In this document: piece after piece, positions 1 to 9,114 of the stretch
Numbering within the stretch: the first letter of the stretch is position 1
How the letters are laid out: each line of letters opens with the position of its first letter
Source of the DNA: Chryseobacterium sp. BGARF1
GTDB lineage: Bacteria; Bacteroidota; Bacteroidia; Flavobacteriales; Weeksellaceae
Assembly: GCF_001677955.1 (NCBI RefSeq)
Contig: NZ_LELA01000033.1
Coordinates: forward strand, 1 to 64,000
DNA: 64,000 nucleotides
Direction of reading: 5' to 3'
The notes under the pieces: generated by a model
Databases searched by the model: none
The model's input: only the letters and a program-made list of their open reading frames with translations
What the model was told of the DNA's origin: nothing
Made by a program: the position numbers and the translations under genes

Positions 1-347
1 CCTACCGATTCTCCTCCTGTTTTACTTCGGGTATGGCTTCCATCCAATTGGACACTGGAAAGATCTAATTTCCTTTTATTATTTTGAAGAAGAGAAATCC
101 AAATTCTTTTGAAAGAACCGTCCTTACACCATTTATTGAAATAATAATAGACTAATTGCCAGCTTATTGTTTCTTTTGAAAAATATTCTTTGAGGCTTAA
201 TTCCCGCCATTGGCAGCCTGTTTTCAATCGTTTTATAATGAGTTTAAAGATTTTTCCTAAATCAAATCTCGTGGAAAACCCTCGTTTGCCTTTGCTTAAA
301 TGAGGTAAAATCCATTTTTCCAGTTTATCTTTGCTTATGAGTTCCAG
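1..347 (-). mobile_element. IS5-family transposase, N-terminal part, cut by window edge
   Basis: An open frame runs from a CTG codon at 347 to the window edge, about 115 codons. It contains the family pattern KWILPHLSKG, then GCQWREL, then QLDGSHTRSKTGGE near the edge. The Asp in LDGSHT is the expected first catalytic residue of the DDE transposase. No ATG lies in frame before an upstream TAA (351-353), so the start is either CTG (SELISK-like N-terminus follows) or a mutated ATG. The stretch 348-435 carries no gene and probably holds the IS terminal repeat. The element lies directly downstream of traK in the direction of transcription, where traL and later tra genes are expected. Family call is fairly secure; activity cannot be judged. 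Confidence 0.75.
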
Positions 348-435
348 ATTTTAGTTCTTTTTTTTTGCAACTCTAAATTGCTAATTTTCTGGAAACTCTT
401 TTTCTAAATAAGTTTAGACAAGTTCAATGTAAATT

Positions 436-1059
436 TTAGCGGTTAACAGTTTCGATATCTTTATTTTCAATAACATTGAATTTTTCCATCGTAAATCCTT
501 GCGGATTATTGTCAGACCTTACAGAGTTGACAAGCATACAGCTGGTAATTAAACTTCTCTTGGTCAGATTGCTGGATCTGTAGATAAACTGCTTTGCGAA
601 TGTCTGGACCTGATACGGATAGCTGTCAAAGTTGGCAGAAACACTGTCTATCTCAATTCTCTGTTGGATATTCCCTGAAATAATTCTGTTGTAATATCCT
701 TTTTCTGAAAGGTCTTTGTAATAATTAAAAGCAGACTGGTCAGCTAAATTGAATGCTCTTTTTACATTGCTTTCAATCGCATTTTTATCCGGTGCAATCG
801 TGAAGAAAAGTTCATGAAAACGTCTGACATGCTCTCTTGCTTCGACAGGTCTGTTAAGAGACATGTCCTGAGATAAGGCAACCATCAATGATTTGCCGTT
901 ATCTAAAACATAAATTTTCTGACGCTGTTCTTCAGCAAACTCGTAAGATTTGTATACAACAACCCCTACAACTCCGAAACATAACAGGGCAAAAATAAAA
1001 GTGAATAATCTGATTTGCCTGAAACTGGTTTCGATATTTTTTAAGATTTTAAATTCCAT
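436..1059 (-). CDS. traK: Conjugative transposon protein TraK
   Basis: 207 residues. A short cytoplasmic N-terminus is followed by one membrane helix (about residues 18-37, IRLFTFIFALLCFGVVGVVV) and a soluble periplasmic domain, the bitopic VirB8-like layout of TraK in Bacteroidetes ICEs of the CTnDOT type. It would be a scaffold of the mating channel in the inner membrane. Start ATG at 1059 lies 13 bases after the stop of traJ. The C-terminus looks complete, so the IS next to it has not truncated this gene, although it may be polar on genes further left. Call rests on length, topology and position in the tra operon. Confidence 0.85.
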   Translation of the reverse strand: MEFKILKNIETSFRQIRLFTFIFALLCFGVVGVVVYKSYEFAEEQRQKIYVLDNGKSLMVALSQDMSLNRPVEAREHVRRFHELFFTIAPDKNAIESNVKRAFNLADQSAFNYYKDLSEKGYYNRIISGNIQQRIEIDSVSANFDSYPYQVQTFAKQFIYRSSNLTKRSLITSCMLVNSVRSDNNPQGFTMEKFNVIENKDIETVNR

Positions 1060-1072
1060 TTTTTTGTTTTAA

Positions 1073-2065
1073 TTATTTTAATAACCTTCCTGAAATATTT
1101 CCTGTTGCTGAACCGGCAGCAGCTCCTGCAATGTTTCCGGACTTTGATGCGGTCTGATTGACATTCCGCATAAAGTTTCCTGCACCTCCCGCCTGAATAA
1201 CCCAGCCTGTTACGGTTGGAACGGTGAAGTAACCTATGATTCCGATAATCATGTAGATGATGTAGACGGTGTTGGACGTATCCGGAATAAAATTAGGATC
1301 AGCGAGCATCTCTATGTCCCGTTCCAAAATCAACGTCTGTATTTTTGCAAGGATAGCGCTGAAAATATCAGCAACAGGTAACCATAAATACACACTGATG
1401 TATCTGGTCAACCATTGCGTGAGTGTTGATTGAAATCCATCCCAAACTGATATGGCAAAGGCAATTGGGCCGAGTATGGACAGAACAATTAAGAAAAAGG
1501 TTCTGATGGTATCAATAACCAGTGCTGCTGCCTGAAAGAGAATTTCCAGAAATTCTCTAAAGCCGTCTCTGATTTGTTTTTTAACTTCAAACATCTGCCT
1601 TTCCATATACATTCCTGACATCGTCACCAGATCTGATGGAGACCATCCCAGTTCTTCCAGTTTTTTATCAAACTCATCATCTGATATCAGATAGGCCATT
1701 TCAGGATTTCTGAGCATGGCTTCTCTTTCCAATAAATCCTTTTTCTGCTGAAGTTCATTCATATCTAAAACCTGATCCTCCAACATGGAATGACTGCCTT
1801 GAACAACGGGGCTTAAAACCCCGTTGATACTTCCTAAAACCAATGTTGAAAAAAACATAATACAAATTCCGATGGCAAATGGTCTCAACATAGGAAACAG
1901 ATCAATGGGTTCAGCACGGCTTAGTGCCTGCCAAACTTTAATGGCTACATAAAAAAGTGCTCCCAATCCCGCAACGCCCTTTGCGACTGCTGCCATATCT
2001 GCACACATCGGCATCATCTCATCATAGACGGTTCTTAAAACTTCGTGTAAGTTTGTAGGCTCCAT
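1073..2065 (-). CDS. traJ: Conjugative transposon protein TraJ (VirB6-like)
   Basis: 330 residues with several hydrophobic segments: about 25-45, 60-90, 170-205, 215-240 and 265-290. A charged, coiled-coil-like middle (residues about 95-165) and a glycine/alanine-rich tail complete it. This is the polytopic inner-membrane layout of TraJ in Bacteroidetes ICEs, functionally comparable with VirB6, and it would form the inner-membrane part of the DNA channel. The gene is one base from the end of the upstream traI-like gene, so the two are probably translated from one mRNA. Confidence 0.85.
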   Translation of the reverse strand: MEPTNLHEVLRTVYDEMMPMCADMAAVAKGVAGLGALFYVAIKVWQALSRAEPIDLFPMLRPFAIGICIMFFSTLVLGSINGVLSPVVQGSHSMLEDQVLDMNELQQKKDLLEREAMLRNPEMAYLISDDEFDKKLEELGWSPSDLVTMSGMYMERQMFEVKKQIRDGFREFLEILFQAAALVIDTIRTFFLIVLSILGPIAFAISVWDGFQSTLTQWLTRYISVYLWLPVADIFSAILAKIQTLILERDIEMLADPNFIPDTSNTVYIIYMIIGIIGYFTVPTVTGWVIQAGGAGNFMRNVNQTASKSGNIAGAAAGSATGNISGRLLK

Positions 2066-2066
2066 C

Positions 2067-2699
2067 TTACCAGTATTTTTGATTCGACGTTCCGTAAAGA
2101 TTAAGCACCCGTTGGGTGTTGTTCTGCTTCTTGGCTCTCAGGTAACTGACAGAAATATTCTTGTTCGTGTAGTAGCGAACCAGATTGTGATAATCTTTAA
2201 CAGCCTTGTATACTTTATCAATGATATCCATTCTTTCTTTATCATTTAATGAAAGACTGCTGGTATTGACAATCTGTTTAAGCTCTTTTAAAAGTTCTGT
2301 ACTTTCATTCAGTAATGTTGAATAGCCGTTCGCAATAGCAGTCAGTTCCTGAGCATTAAAGTTGGGATCATTCAACATTTTCCCGAAATTGTTCACATAC
2401 ATTTCGGAAACATCGCCAACCAGTAATACAGTCTGCTGAACTTTTCTTGCATCCTTGACGAGATTGTTCACAGCTTTAAGTTTATCATAATATTCCTTAC
2501 CTTGTTCGTAGACTTTCTTGACTTCATTGAAGTTTTTGACCACATTGGAAACTGTATTGGATGTTTGAACAATTTCATTGGCTGAATTCAAAATTCCTGA
2601 AGCCAGATTGGCTGGGTCTGTCACTACAAACTGTGCTTTTGCTGTGGAGGTCGACGCCACCGCCGTAACCATCATCGTGGTCATGATTAAATTTTTCAT
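2067..2699 (-). CDS. traI: TraI-type DUF4141 conjugation protein, exported
   Basis: 210 residues with a signal peptide (MKNLIMTTMMVTAVASTSTA, cleavage near AKA-QF) and a long, helical, coiled-coil-rich mature part (residues about 35-190). The order between VirB4-type traG and traJ matches traI (DUF4141) of Bacteroidetes ICEs. It resembles VirB5-like periplasmic components in secondary structure, which is an inference. The name traI is the Bacteroidetes one and has nothing to do with the F-plasmid relaxase. It lies 20 bases downstream of traG. Confidence 0.75.
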   Translation of the reverse strand: MKNLIMTTMMVTAVASTSTAKAQFVVTDPANLASGILNSANEIVQTSNTVSNVVKNFNEVKKVYEQGKEYYDKLKAVNNLVKDARKVQQTVLLVGDVSEMYVNNFGKMLNDPNFNAQELTAIANGYSTLLNESTELLKELKQIVNTSSLSLNDKERMDIIDKVYKAVKDYHNLVRYYTNKNISVSYLRAKKQNNTQRVLNLYGTSNQKYW

Positions 2700-2719
2700 T
2701 GTTATAAAATTTTAAATGA

Positions 2720-5227
2720 TTAATTTTCTTTTGTCGATTTGATTCGCTTTAGCGAAATCCTCTTGATCGCATGCTCGACATTGCCATCCAGTTCGGAAGC
2801 CAGATTCATGACTTCCATTTTTTCGGTTTCTTCGGTCGTGTATGCTAAGTATTCTTCAGTGGAAACTTCGGTAGCGTAAACCGCTGAATGCGTTCCTCCC
2901 AATCCAATCCAGACTTCTTTGTAGAGCCTTCTCGGATCATTGTTCATATTGATGGAAAGTACCTGAGCTTTTTCTTTATCCGTTAAGCCCAGCATCGCCT
3001 GGATATCATCAAATTTGTTCATGTACTTTCGCTGATCCAGTAAAATCTTACAGTCGGAATTGTTGATGATACTTTCTTTGACAATCGGAGACTGGATAAT
3101 ATCATCTACTTCCTGGGTAACTACGATGGCTTCGCCGAAGAATTTTCTGACGGTCTTGAACAGATATTTGATGTATTCCGCCATGCCTTCTTTGGCAATA
3201 GCTTTCCAGGCTTCTTCGATGAGAATCAGTTTTCTGATTCCTTTGAGTCTTCGCATTTTGTTGATAAAGACCTCCATGATAATGATGGTCACAATAGGAA
3301 ATAGGATTTTGTGGTCTTTGATTGCATCGATCTCAAATACAATAAACCTTTTGGATAAAAGATCAAGCTGCTTGTCTGAATTGAGCAGATAATCATATTC
3401 GCCTCCTTTGTAATAAGGCTCTAAAACATTAAGAAAGTTCGCAATGTCAAAATCCTTTTCTCTGACTTTCTTTTTTTCAAGGACAGATCGATAATCTTCT
3501 TTTACAAATTCGTAAAAACCGTTAAATGAAGGATAGTCATTGTTATTTTTAATCTTTTCGATATATCCGCTCACTGCGTTGGACAACGCAACTTCCTCTG
3601 ATCTTGTGGGCGGTTCGTCATCTCTTTTCCATAGAGTTAGGATTAAGGTTTTAATACTTTCTCTTTTTTCAATATCGAAGATGCCATCATCGGTGTAAAA
3701 GGGATTAAAGGCAATCGGATTGTTTTCCGTATAAGTAAAGTAAACGCCGTCTTCGCCTTTGGTTTTACCTTTAATTAATTCGCAGAGCCCTTGATATGAA
3801 TTTCCGGTATCAACCAATAAGACATGAGCTCCCTGTTCATAATACTGCCTGACCATATGGTTGGTAAAGAATGATTTTCCGCTTCCGGAAGGTCCGAGAA
3901 TAAACTTGTTCCGATTCGTAATAATTCCCTGTTTCATTGGAAGATCGGAGATATCCAAATGAATAGGTTTTCCTGTCAATCTATCTGCCATCTTGATTCC
4001 AAATGGAGAAGGTGAATTCTGGTAATTGGTTTCTTGCGTGAAAAAGCATAATGCGGGTTCTATGAACGTATAGAAACTTTCTTCTGCAGGAAAATCTGCT
4101 GCATTGCCAGGAATACCAGACCAATATAAAGTCGCTGTATCTGTTGTGTTATGGCGGGGCTTACATTCCATAAGGGACAACGCACTTCCTGTATCATTTT
4201 TCAATTCCTTTAATTCCACGGGATTATCAGACCAAGACATCACATTGAAATGAGCACGGATGGATTGCAGTCCATACGAATGAGCTTCATTCAGGTATTT
4301 TGTAATCCATTCTTTATTGATCTGATTGGCTCTGCTGTATCGTGCCAGCGAGTGCATATTCCTTGCAGACTTCTCAAATTTTGCCAGGTTTTCTGCGCTG
4401 TTGTCGATAAACAGATACTGATTATAAATGTGATTGCAATTGAGGAGCAGTCCCACCGGAGATGCAAATGACAATAAACAGTCGCTTCTGTCTGTGCTTA
4501 GTTTTTCATAACGGCTGTGAGAAGAGACGGTTCCCGGTAAATCGTCCGTATCAGAAAGCGTATGCAGACTGATACGATTATTGCCGACTCTCATTTCTTC
4601 TGCTCCTAAATGTAAATCCTGAAGGGAAGGGTTAACGTCTCGGGATAAAGTAAGGTATTGTTCAAGTAATCCCGATTGTTTTTCTGTTCCGGTAATCTCA
4701 TTCTCCGTCATCCGTTCCAAATGAACATAACCACTGTCATTCATGATTCTTTCAAACTGATCGACGGTTTCCATAAATCTGCCCATCAGCTCCTTATCCC
4801 TGATTTCCTTTGGAATAAGCTTTCCTTTGCAGAGCGATGAGAAATTACTCTGCATTCTCATTCTTTCTTTGCTTGTTTTGGTAAGAAAGAGGTAGCAATA
4901 ATGATTCAAAAATGGACGCTCATTAAAATGCCTTTCAAACGATTTGGATAAAAAGCTTTGATCGTCTTTCGATAGGTCAGGATGATAATTTTCTTTGATG
5001 AACCAATCCTGCTTATGAACAATCGTGAAGTCAGGCAAGGTTTTAATGGCTTTAAACCAAGCGGAATGAATGGCTTCATATTCAGAGGAAGCAACGGTAA
5101 ACAATTCCGGAAGGCTTACTTTAAAACAAACCGTAACATCAGCATCTTTTGATATAATACAGCTTTCTTCTACTGCCAGCAGGGGAAACTTACTTTCCAA
5201 AGTAGCGGCTTTCGATTGATTTCTCAT
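2720..5227 (-). CDS. traG: Conjugation ATPase TraG (VirB4 family)
   Basis: 835 residues. The N-terminal half is the VirB4/CagE-type domain. The C-terminal half is a RecA-like ATPase with Walker A LGPSGSGKSFF near residue 445 and a hydrophobic Walker B strand ending LILIEEAWK. It would hydrolyse ATP at the cytoplasmic base of the mating channel to drive pilus assembly or substrate transfer. The start ATG at 5227 overlaps the traF stop by four bases, so translation is probably coupled. Length and domain order are normal for TraG of Bacteroidetes ICEs. No damage is seen. Confidence 0.92.
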   Translation of the reverse strand: MRNQSKAATLESKFPLLAVEESCIISKDADVTVCFKVSLPELFTVASSEYEAIHSAWFKAIKTLPDFTIVHKQDWFIKENYHPDLSKDDQSFLSKSFERHFNERPFLNHYCYLFLTKTSKERMRMQSNFSSLCKGKLIPKEIRDKELMGRFMETVDQFERIMNDSGYVHLERMTENEITGTEKQSGLLEQYLTLSRDVNPSLQDLHLGAEEMRVGNNRISLHTLSDTDDLPGTVSSHSRYEKLSTDRSDCLLSFASPVGLLLNCNHIYNQYLFIDNSAENLAKFEKSARNMHSLARYSRANQINKEWITKYLNEAHSYGLQSIRAHFNVMSWSDNPVELKELKNDTGSALSLMECKPRHNTTDTATLYWSGIPGNAADFPAEESFYTFIEPALCFFTQETNYQNSPSPFGIKMADRLTGKPIHLDISDLPMKQGIITNRNKFILGPSGSGKSFFTNHMVRQYYEQGAHVLLVDTGNSYQGLCELIKGKTKGEDGVYFTYTENNPIAFNPFYTDDGIFDIEKRESIKTLILTLWKRDDEPPTRSEEVALSNAVSGYIEKIKNNNDYPSFNGFYEFVKEDYRSVLEKKKVREKDFDIANFLNVLEPYYKGGEYDYLLNSDKQLDLLSKRFIVFEIDAIKDHKILFPIVTIIIMEVFINKMRRLKGIRKLILIEEAWKAIAKEGMAEYIKYLFKTVRKFFGEAIVVTQEVDDIIQSPIVKESIINNSDCKILLDQRKYMNKFDDIQAMLGLTDKEKAQVLSINMNNDPRRLYKEVWIGLGGTHSAVYATEVSTEEYLAYTTEETEKMEVMNLASELDGNVEHAIKRISLKRIKSTKEN

Positions 5228-5556
5228 GCTGCAGCTTTTTTGGAGTTGGATTTTAGATATCTGAAGATGGACTTTCGGCTGATGATGTATTGAGGATGCT
5301 TTTTGTTTGCACCCAGTTTCATCAATCCGTGTTCTCCATATTTTCTGTTGAGGGAGAAAGTCTGCCAGATCAGTAAGCTGGCACTTATACCTCCTGATCC
5401 CAAACAGAAATAGGTACTGACTCCTGCCATGTACATAATCATCACCACAATCAAAAGACTTAGCAGACCGCCAGCGAAAATGAAGAGGTACTGCGCTTTT
5501 AATCCTTTGAACTCTACGGTTCTTCCGATTCCTTTATTGATGTTATAGGTATTCAT
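5224..5556 (-). CDS. traF: Conjugative transposon protein TraF (DUF4133)
   Basis: 110 residues from the ATG at 5556 (MNTYNINKGIGR). This start is preferred over 5604 because the longer form would overlap traE and its first 16 residues look unlike the family. The protein has a basic N-terminus, then two close membrane helices (about residues 25-70), and a basic tail. This is the DUF4133/VirB3-like form of TraF, an inner-membrane partner of the VirB4-type ATPase encoded next to it. It lies 10 bases after traE. Confidence 0.85.
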   Translation of the reverse strand: MNTYNINKGIGRTVEFKGLKAQYLFIFAGGLLSLLIVVMIMYMAGVSTYFCLGSGGISASLLIWQTFSLNRKYGEHGLMKLGANKKHPQYIISRKSIFRYLKSNSKKAAA

Positions 5557-5566
5557 AACTTTGATT

Positions 5567-5872
5567 TTAAAGGAAGAATGAACGGAGAATAGTGGCTGCA
5601 ACAATTAGGAAGATACAGGCTCCGAACCAGCTTGCAGCGGTTTTGCTGGTGTCAGGGTCGCCACTGCTGAATTTGTTGTACACTTTTACTCCTCCAATGA
5701 GTCCGACGACGGCTCCGATAGCATAGATAAGCTGGGTTGCAGGCTCAAAATAGGAGGTGACCATTTGAGTGGCTTCGTTGATTCCGGCAGTGCCGTTTCC
5801 CTGAGCGGATAGATTGATGCTCAGGAGTAAAGCGACTGTTGAAGTCAGAAGCTTTTTTCTTTGTTTTTCCAT
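5567..5872 (-). CDS. traE: Conjugative transposon protein TraE (DUF4134, pilin-like)
   Basis: 101 residues: a signal peptide (about 1-24, ending LSAQ) and two hydrophobic helices (about 40-63 and 79-99) separated by a polar loop. This is the size and topology of VirB2-type pilins and of TraE in Bacteroidetes ICEs. It is the first gene of the traE-to-traK run on this strand. A short inverted repeat (CCCACA, 3-base loop, TGTGGG, positions 5902-5916) lies about 30 bases upstream of its start and may form a hairpin in the leader. The next gene upstream is the divergently oriented Shedu nuclease. Confidence 0.85.
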   Translation of the reverse strand: MEKQRKKLLTSTVALLLSINLSAQGNGTAGINEATQMVTSYFEPATQLIYAIGAVVGLIGGVKVYNKFSSGDPDTSKTAASWFGACIFLIVAATILRSFFL

Positions 5873-6042
5873 AATGTAAACAGATTAAATTGTTAGCATA
5901 ACCCACAGTATGTGGGCTTTGGAGACAAAGGTGTAGGGAAGGGGGATTATTTTTATGAATATTGCAGTACGAGGAATGATTTGGCTTTACTTGCGTATTT
6001 TGAATCTTTAAATTACCTAAATTCGTCCTGAAGTATTATACC

Positions 6043-7257
6043 ATGGAAACAATAAAAATTATAAAAACTGAAAAATATTTAGTTTTAAAGTATGAAGGTG
6101 AGCAGATCAATGATGATTGGGTACGTAATGCTCTTAAAGAAGAAGGTGAGGTTACAATTAAAAGATTTTATTTTGAAGTTTGTGATTTATTATATGAACA
6201 TGATTTTGATGATAAAAATAATGATGAAGATGCCGAAGTTCTTCCTGTAGAATTTATATTAGCAGAACGAGACGGAGATTATTACAGAATTAAGAAAAAA
6301 GTTTTTTCACTAAATAATCACTTTTATTTTCATAGTTCGTTAAAGCTTACAAGAAAGCACTTTATAGCAGAAACAAAAATATCAATACTCAAATCTATTG
6401 ATTCTTTAGTTACAGAAAATATTAGAATTGGCGGAAGTCAGGAAAGTCAAGAAATATTCATGCCTTTTGAAATGTATGAAGACATGATAAAAAATTTCCC
6501 CACAACTCACGAGAAATATTTATACTCGCAAGCTAGAGTAGCTTCTATTATAAAAAACTATTTCAATTCTACCACGGATGCAGAACATAAATTTGAAAAA
6601 TATCTAAACAATAAAAGTACTATAACAGGAACAAATCTTACAAAAGTTTTTAAAAAGTATGAATTAGTTAAGTACGAAACAATATATGATAAATTGACTT
6701 CAATGTTAAACAATGAAGTAGGATACAGTGAAGATCAATGGCAAAATGAAATTCTACAAATAATTTTACTACTATACCCTAAATACATTTTTGCAACTAA
6801 AACAGTTTATGTACCTATTGACGGGAATAAAAAAAAGTTTTTAGATTTTATTTTAATTGATAGTAATGGGAATGTAGATGTTATTGAAATAAAAAAACCT
6901 TTTTCTAAGGTAATTATGACGGAAAATCTGTATAGAAATAATCATACACCACACAGAGACTTAATAGGAACCGTTATGCAAGTTGAAAAATATCTTTACC
7001 ATCTTAGCAGATATGGAGCTAGAGGAGAAAGAACTCTAACACAAAAATATAGCAGTGAGCTTCCTGAAAATTTAAGCATTAAGATTACCAATCCAAAAGG
7101 ATTTATCATTATGGGTAGATCTAAAAATTTAAAGAATGGGCAACTTGCTGATTTCGAAATTGTGAAAAGACAGTACAAGAATGTTATTGACATTATTACT
7201 TATGACGATTTATTACAACGCCTAAAATTTACAATTACTCAGATTAAAAAACTCTAA
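6043..7257 (+). CDS. sduA: Shedu-type anti-phage nuclease (SduA, DUF4263)
   Basis: 404 residues. The C-terminal part (about 235-400) matches the Shedu/DUF4263 nuclease: a lead helix (QWQNEILQIILLLYPKYIF), the PD-(D/E)XK core FLDFILID followed by VDVIEIKKP (Asp and E-I-K catalytic pattern), and a conserved helix with IGTVMQVEKYL. The N-terminal 200 residues are variable, as usual in Shedu proteins, where this part is thought to sense infection. Known Shedu systems are single-gene anti-phage defences. It sits alone and in reverse orientation between two parts of the transfer operon, and its codons are more AT-rich than those of the tra genes, so it was probably acquired later. Confidence 0.8.
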   Translation: METIKIIKTEKYLVLKYEGEQINDDWVRNALKEEGEVTIKRFYFEVCDLLYEHDFDDKNNDEDAEVLPVEFILAERDGDYYRIKKKVFSLNNHFYFHSSLKLTRKHFIAETKISILKSIDSLVTENIRIGGSQESQEIFMPFEMYEDMIKNFPTTHEKYLYSQARVASIIKNYFNSTTDAEHKFEKYLNNKSTITGTNLTKVFKKYELVKYETIYDKLTSMLNNEVGYSEDQWQNEILQIILLLYPKYIFATKTVYVPIDGNKKKFLDFILIDSNGNVDVIEIKKPFSKVIMTENLYRNNHTPHRDLIGTVMQVEKYLYHLSRYGARGERTLTQKYSSELPENLSIKITNPKGFIIMGRSKNLKNGQLADFEIVKRQYKNVIDIITYDDLLQRLKFTITQIKKL

Positions 7258-7274
7258 AATGTTGTTCGGCATGT

Positions 7275-7904
7275 TCAGATAAATCTTTCAATATCAAAAT
7301 CTTTATAATCGCTCTCCAGAAAAAAAGAAGAATCAGAATTGTTTTCTGAAGAAAGGCTTCTGTCTAATAGCTCAGCAATTTTGATGGAAGCCCCTTCAAT
7401 AGAATTTTCTAATAAATTGAATAATTCGGTTCCCTGTATTTTTTGAATAATATTTGCCGCTGTTTCCTTTTGAGATAATTCTGAATTTTGATCTTTCAGA
7501 AATGCCTCCACGGTATTTAATTCTTCGAAGGTTACCCCTGTGGCTAAACCGTTATCATTATCGAAAATTTGATATTGACTCCATTCTTCTTCCATTTCCT
7601 CAAAATCTGGAGTACTTCTGAAAACATCATCTAATTCTTCCTGCGGAATTTGAATATCAACTGTTTTATCGTTGATTTCTTCTTCAAAATTAGAAGTTCT
7701 ATACTTTTGTTTTTCAATACGGGACTCTACGTCGTTGTTTGGCAACGTCTGGCTTTTTGCAGATTGAGACAGTCCCATAATACTTGAAGGTGGTTTGGTA
7801 TTTTCAGACGTCAATTCTTTTTCTGATCTTTTTTGAAAGACCATTTTTTCTTTCATCATCAATACAATGATAATCAGAAGGCAGACTAATATTAAAATTT
7901 CCAT
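7275..7904 (-). CDS. TraD-like membrane-anchored conjugation protein
   Basis: 209 residues. A single N-terminal membrane helix (MEILILVCLLIIIVLMM) is followed by a long, acidic, low-complexity cytoplasmic region. No catalytic motif is visible. In Bacteroidetes ICEs the ParA-like, DUF3408 and TraD genes stand in this order upstream of traE, which is the main basis of the call. Two bases separate it from the DUF3408 gene. The Shedu gene is convergent to it and ends 17 bases away. Sequence alone does not identify a function. Confidence 0.55.
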   Translation of the reverse strand: MEILILVCLLIIIVLMMKEKMVFQKRSEKELTSENTKPPSSIMGLSQSAKSQTLPNNDVESRIEKQKYRTSNFEEEINDKTVDIQIPQEELDDVFRSTPDFEEMEEEWSQYQIFDNDNGLATGVTFEELNTVEAFLKDQNSELSQKETAANIIQKIQGTELFNLLENSIEGASIKIAELLDRSLSSENNSDSSFFLESDYKDFDIERFI

Positions 7905-7906
7905 AA

Positions 7907-8344
7907 TTAAAAAAGGGGTTTAAAATGTTCATTGAAGTCCGAAGTAATAGCTTCCTCAAATAGTTCAAAATGATGTTCAAGAATATTATCCAGATAAGCA
8001 TAAAGAGGAATTTCATCCTTTCCTATAACCTGAATGATTCGGGATAATCTTTCATGAAATTCTTTGCGGATGTAAATGGTTTTGTCTCCTCGTTTTTTCA
8101 TCGAATGGCTGACAAGAAATTGTTGACCATAGCTCTCCATATTTTTCAGCTTTGAACTCTTTTTTTGATTTTGGACAGCTTTTTTTTCAAGAACAATCTT
8201 TTCATTAATTTCTGAGTTTTGAATCCCTGACTTATCAGTTTCAAGAATCTCCAAACCTTCTTTTTTTACACCATCGACCATCATGTTCATCATCAGTTCT
8301 TCGTTAATATCTGGAGTAATGTTTTTCTTGATTTTTTTTTCCAT
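7907..8344 (-). CDS. DUF3408 conjugation protein (TraB/TraC-like)
   Basis: 145 residues. A lysine-rich, disordered N-terminal half is followed by a compact C-terminal domain (about 85-145) with YIRKEFHERLSRIIQVIG. This resembles the DUF3408 domain, which looks like a ribbon-helix-helix DNA-binding fold and accompanies the ParA-like gene of Bacteroidetes ICEs. It probably acts with the ParA-like ATPase in element maintenance or relaxosome positioning; that is inference from the pairing. Two bases separate it from the ParA-like gene. Confidence 0.65.
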   Translation of the reverse strand: MEKKIKKNITPDINEELMMNMMVDGVKKEGLEILETDKSGIQNSEINEKIVLEKKAVQNQKKSSKLKNMESYGQQFLVSHSMKKRGDKTIYIRKEFHERLSRIIQVIGKDEIPLYAYLDNILEHHFELFEEAITSDFNEHFKPLF

Positions 8345-8346
8345 AA

Positions 8347-9114
8347 CTAGATTTGAATGATTTTTAAAAACTCAATGAGGAAAAGGTCAAACCTGCAGGC
8401 TTTCAGTAAATTTTCATCCGCAGGTAGCAAAGTGGACCGGAAAACTGTTTTTGAATTTTCTTCACTTTCTTTCCTGAAACGGGTAGAATTTTTAATATGA
8501 CTATCCATTAAATTTAAACCCAGTTGGTGGATCAAGTCATTGTAAATGTTATACAAAGGCGTACTCTCTCTGCCATCGACCTGATTCCAGAATAAATGGA
8601 TACTTTTAAGGGATGTTTCTCCTTTTTTCATAATAACATCCTGTAAAAGTTGGCTAAAGACTAGTGTGCTTTCCATAACCAACCGGTCTGCTGTGATGGG
8701 TGTAAAAATATGATGCATTCCTGCCAAAGCTTTTAGGATTCCCGGAGTATTAACGGTTCCCGGAAGATCAAAAAAGATGATATCAATAGGAATAGGTGAT
8801 GTTTCTGAAAATTCGTGTGCAGCTTCTAAAATATGATCTGCCTTATATTGCAGAATGGGATAAGCTTTTTTGTTGATGGTTGTAAATTGCTTGTAAGCCA
8901 GTTTTTTTAAGTGCAGATTTTCCATAACCATAGCGAGATCACGGGTTTTCATTTTCATTAAACTGTGTTGTGGAAAGTCTGCATCGAATACAGCAATAGT
9001 ATAACCCAGTCGATAATGTAAGATGCTCGCTAAAAGAGTCGTAAAGGTACTTTTTCCTACACCTCCTTTTTGTGATGAAAAAGCAATAAATAAAGGTTGT
9101 TTTTTGGTGTCCAT
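8347..9114 (-). CDS. traA: ParA-like ATPase (TraA of Bacteroidetes ICEs)
   Basis: 255 residues. The deviant Walker A motif SSQKGGVGKST (residues about 13-23) has the signature lysine of the ParA/MinD group. Switch I FDADFPQHS and the Walker B-like strand IDIIFFDLPG follow. Such proteins dimerise on DNA when bound to ATP and, with a small DNA-binding partner (here the DUF3408 protein downstream), segregate DNA or position protein complexes. In Bacteroidetes ICEs the gene is traA. It is the first gene of the minus-strand run and faces away from the oriT/mob region. Confidence 0.88.
   Translation of the reverse strand: MDTKKQPLFIAFSSQKGGVGKSTFTTLLASILHYRLGYTIAVFDADFPQHSLMKMKTRDLAMVMENLHLKKLAYKQFTTINKKAYPILQYKADHILEAAHEFSETSPIPIDIIFFDLPGTVNTPGILKALAGMHHIFTPITADRLVMESTLVFSQLLQDVIMKKGETSLKSIHLFWNQVDGRESTPLYNIYNDLIHQLGLNLMDSHIKNSTRFRKESEENSKTVFRSTLLPADENLLKACRFDLFLIEFLKIIQI

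Noticed and set aside
2743..2756. Copy of the 14-base palindrome also found near the XRE gene
   Set aside because: It lies within the last codons of traG and is explained by coding sequence.
6996..7193. Antisense frame inside the Shedu gene, and many similar antisense frames inside large genes
   Set aside because: Shadows of real genes in another frame; no start context or family features.
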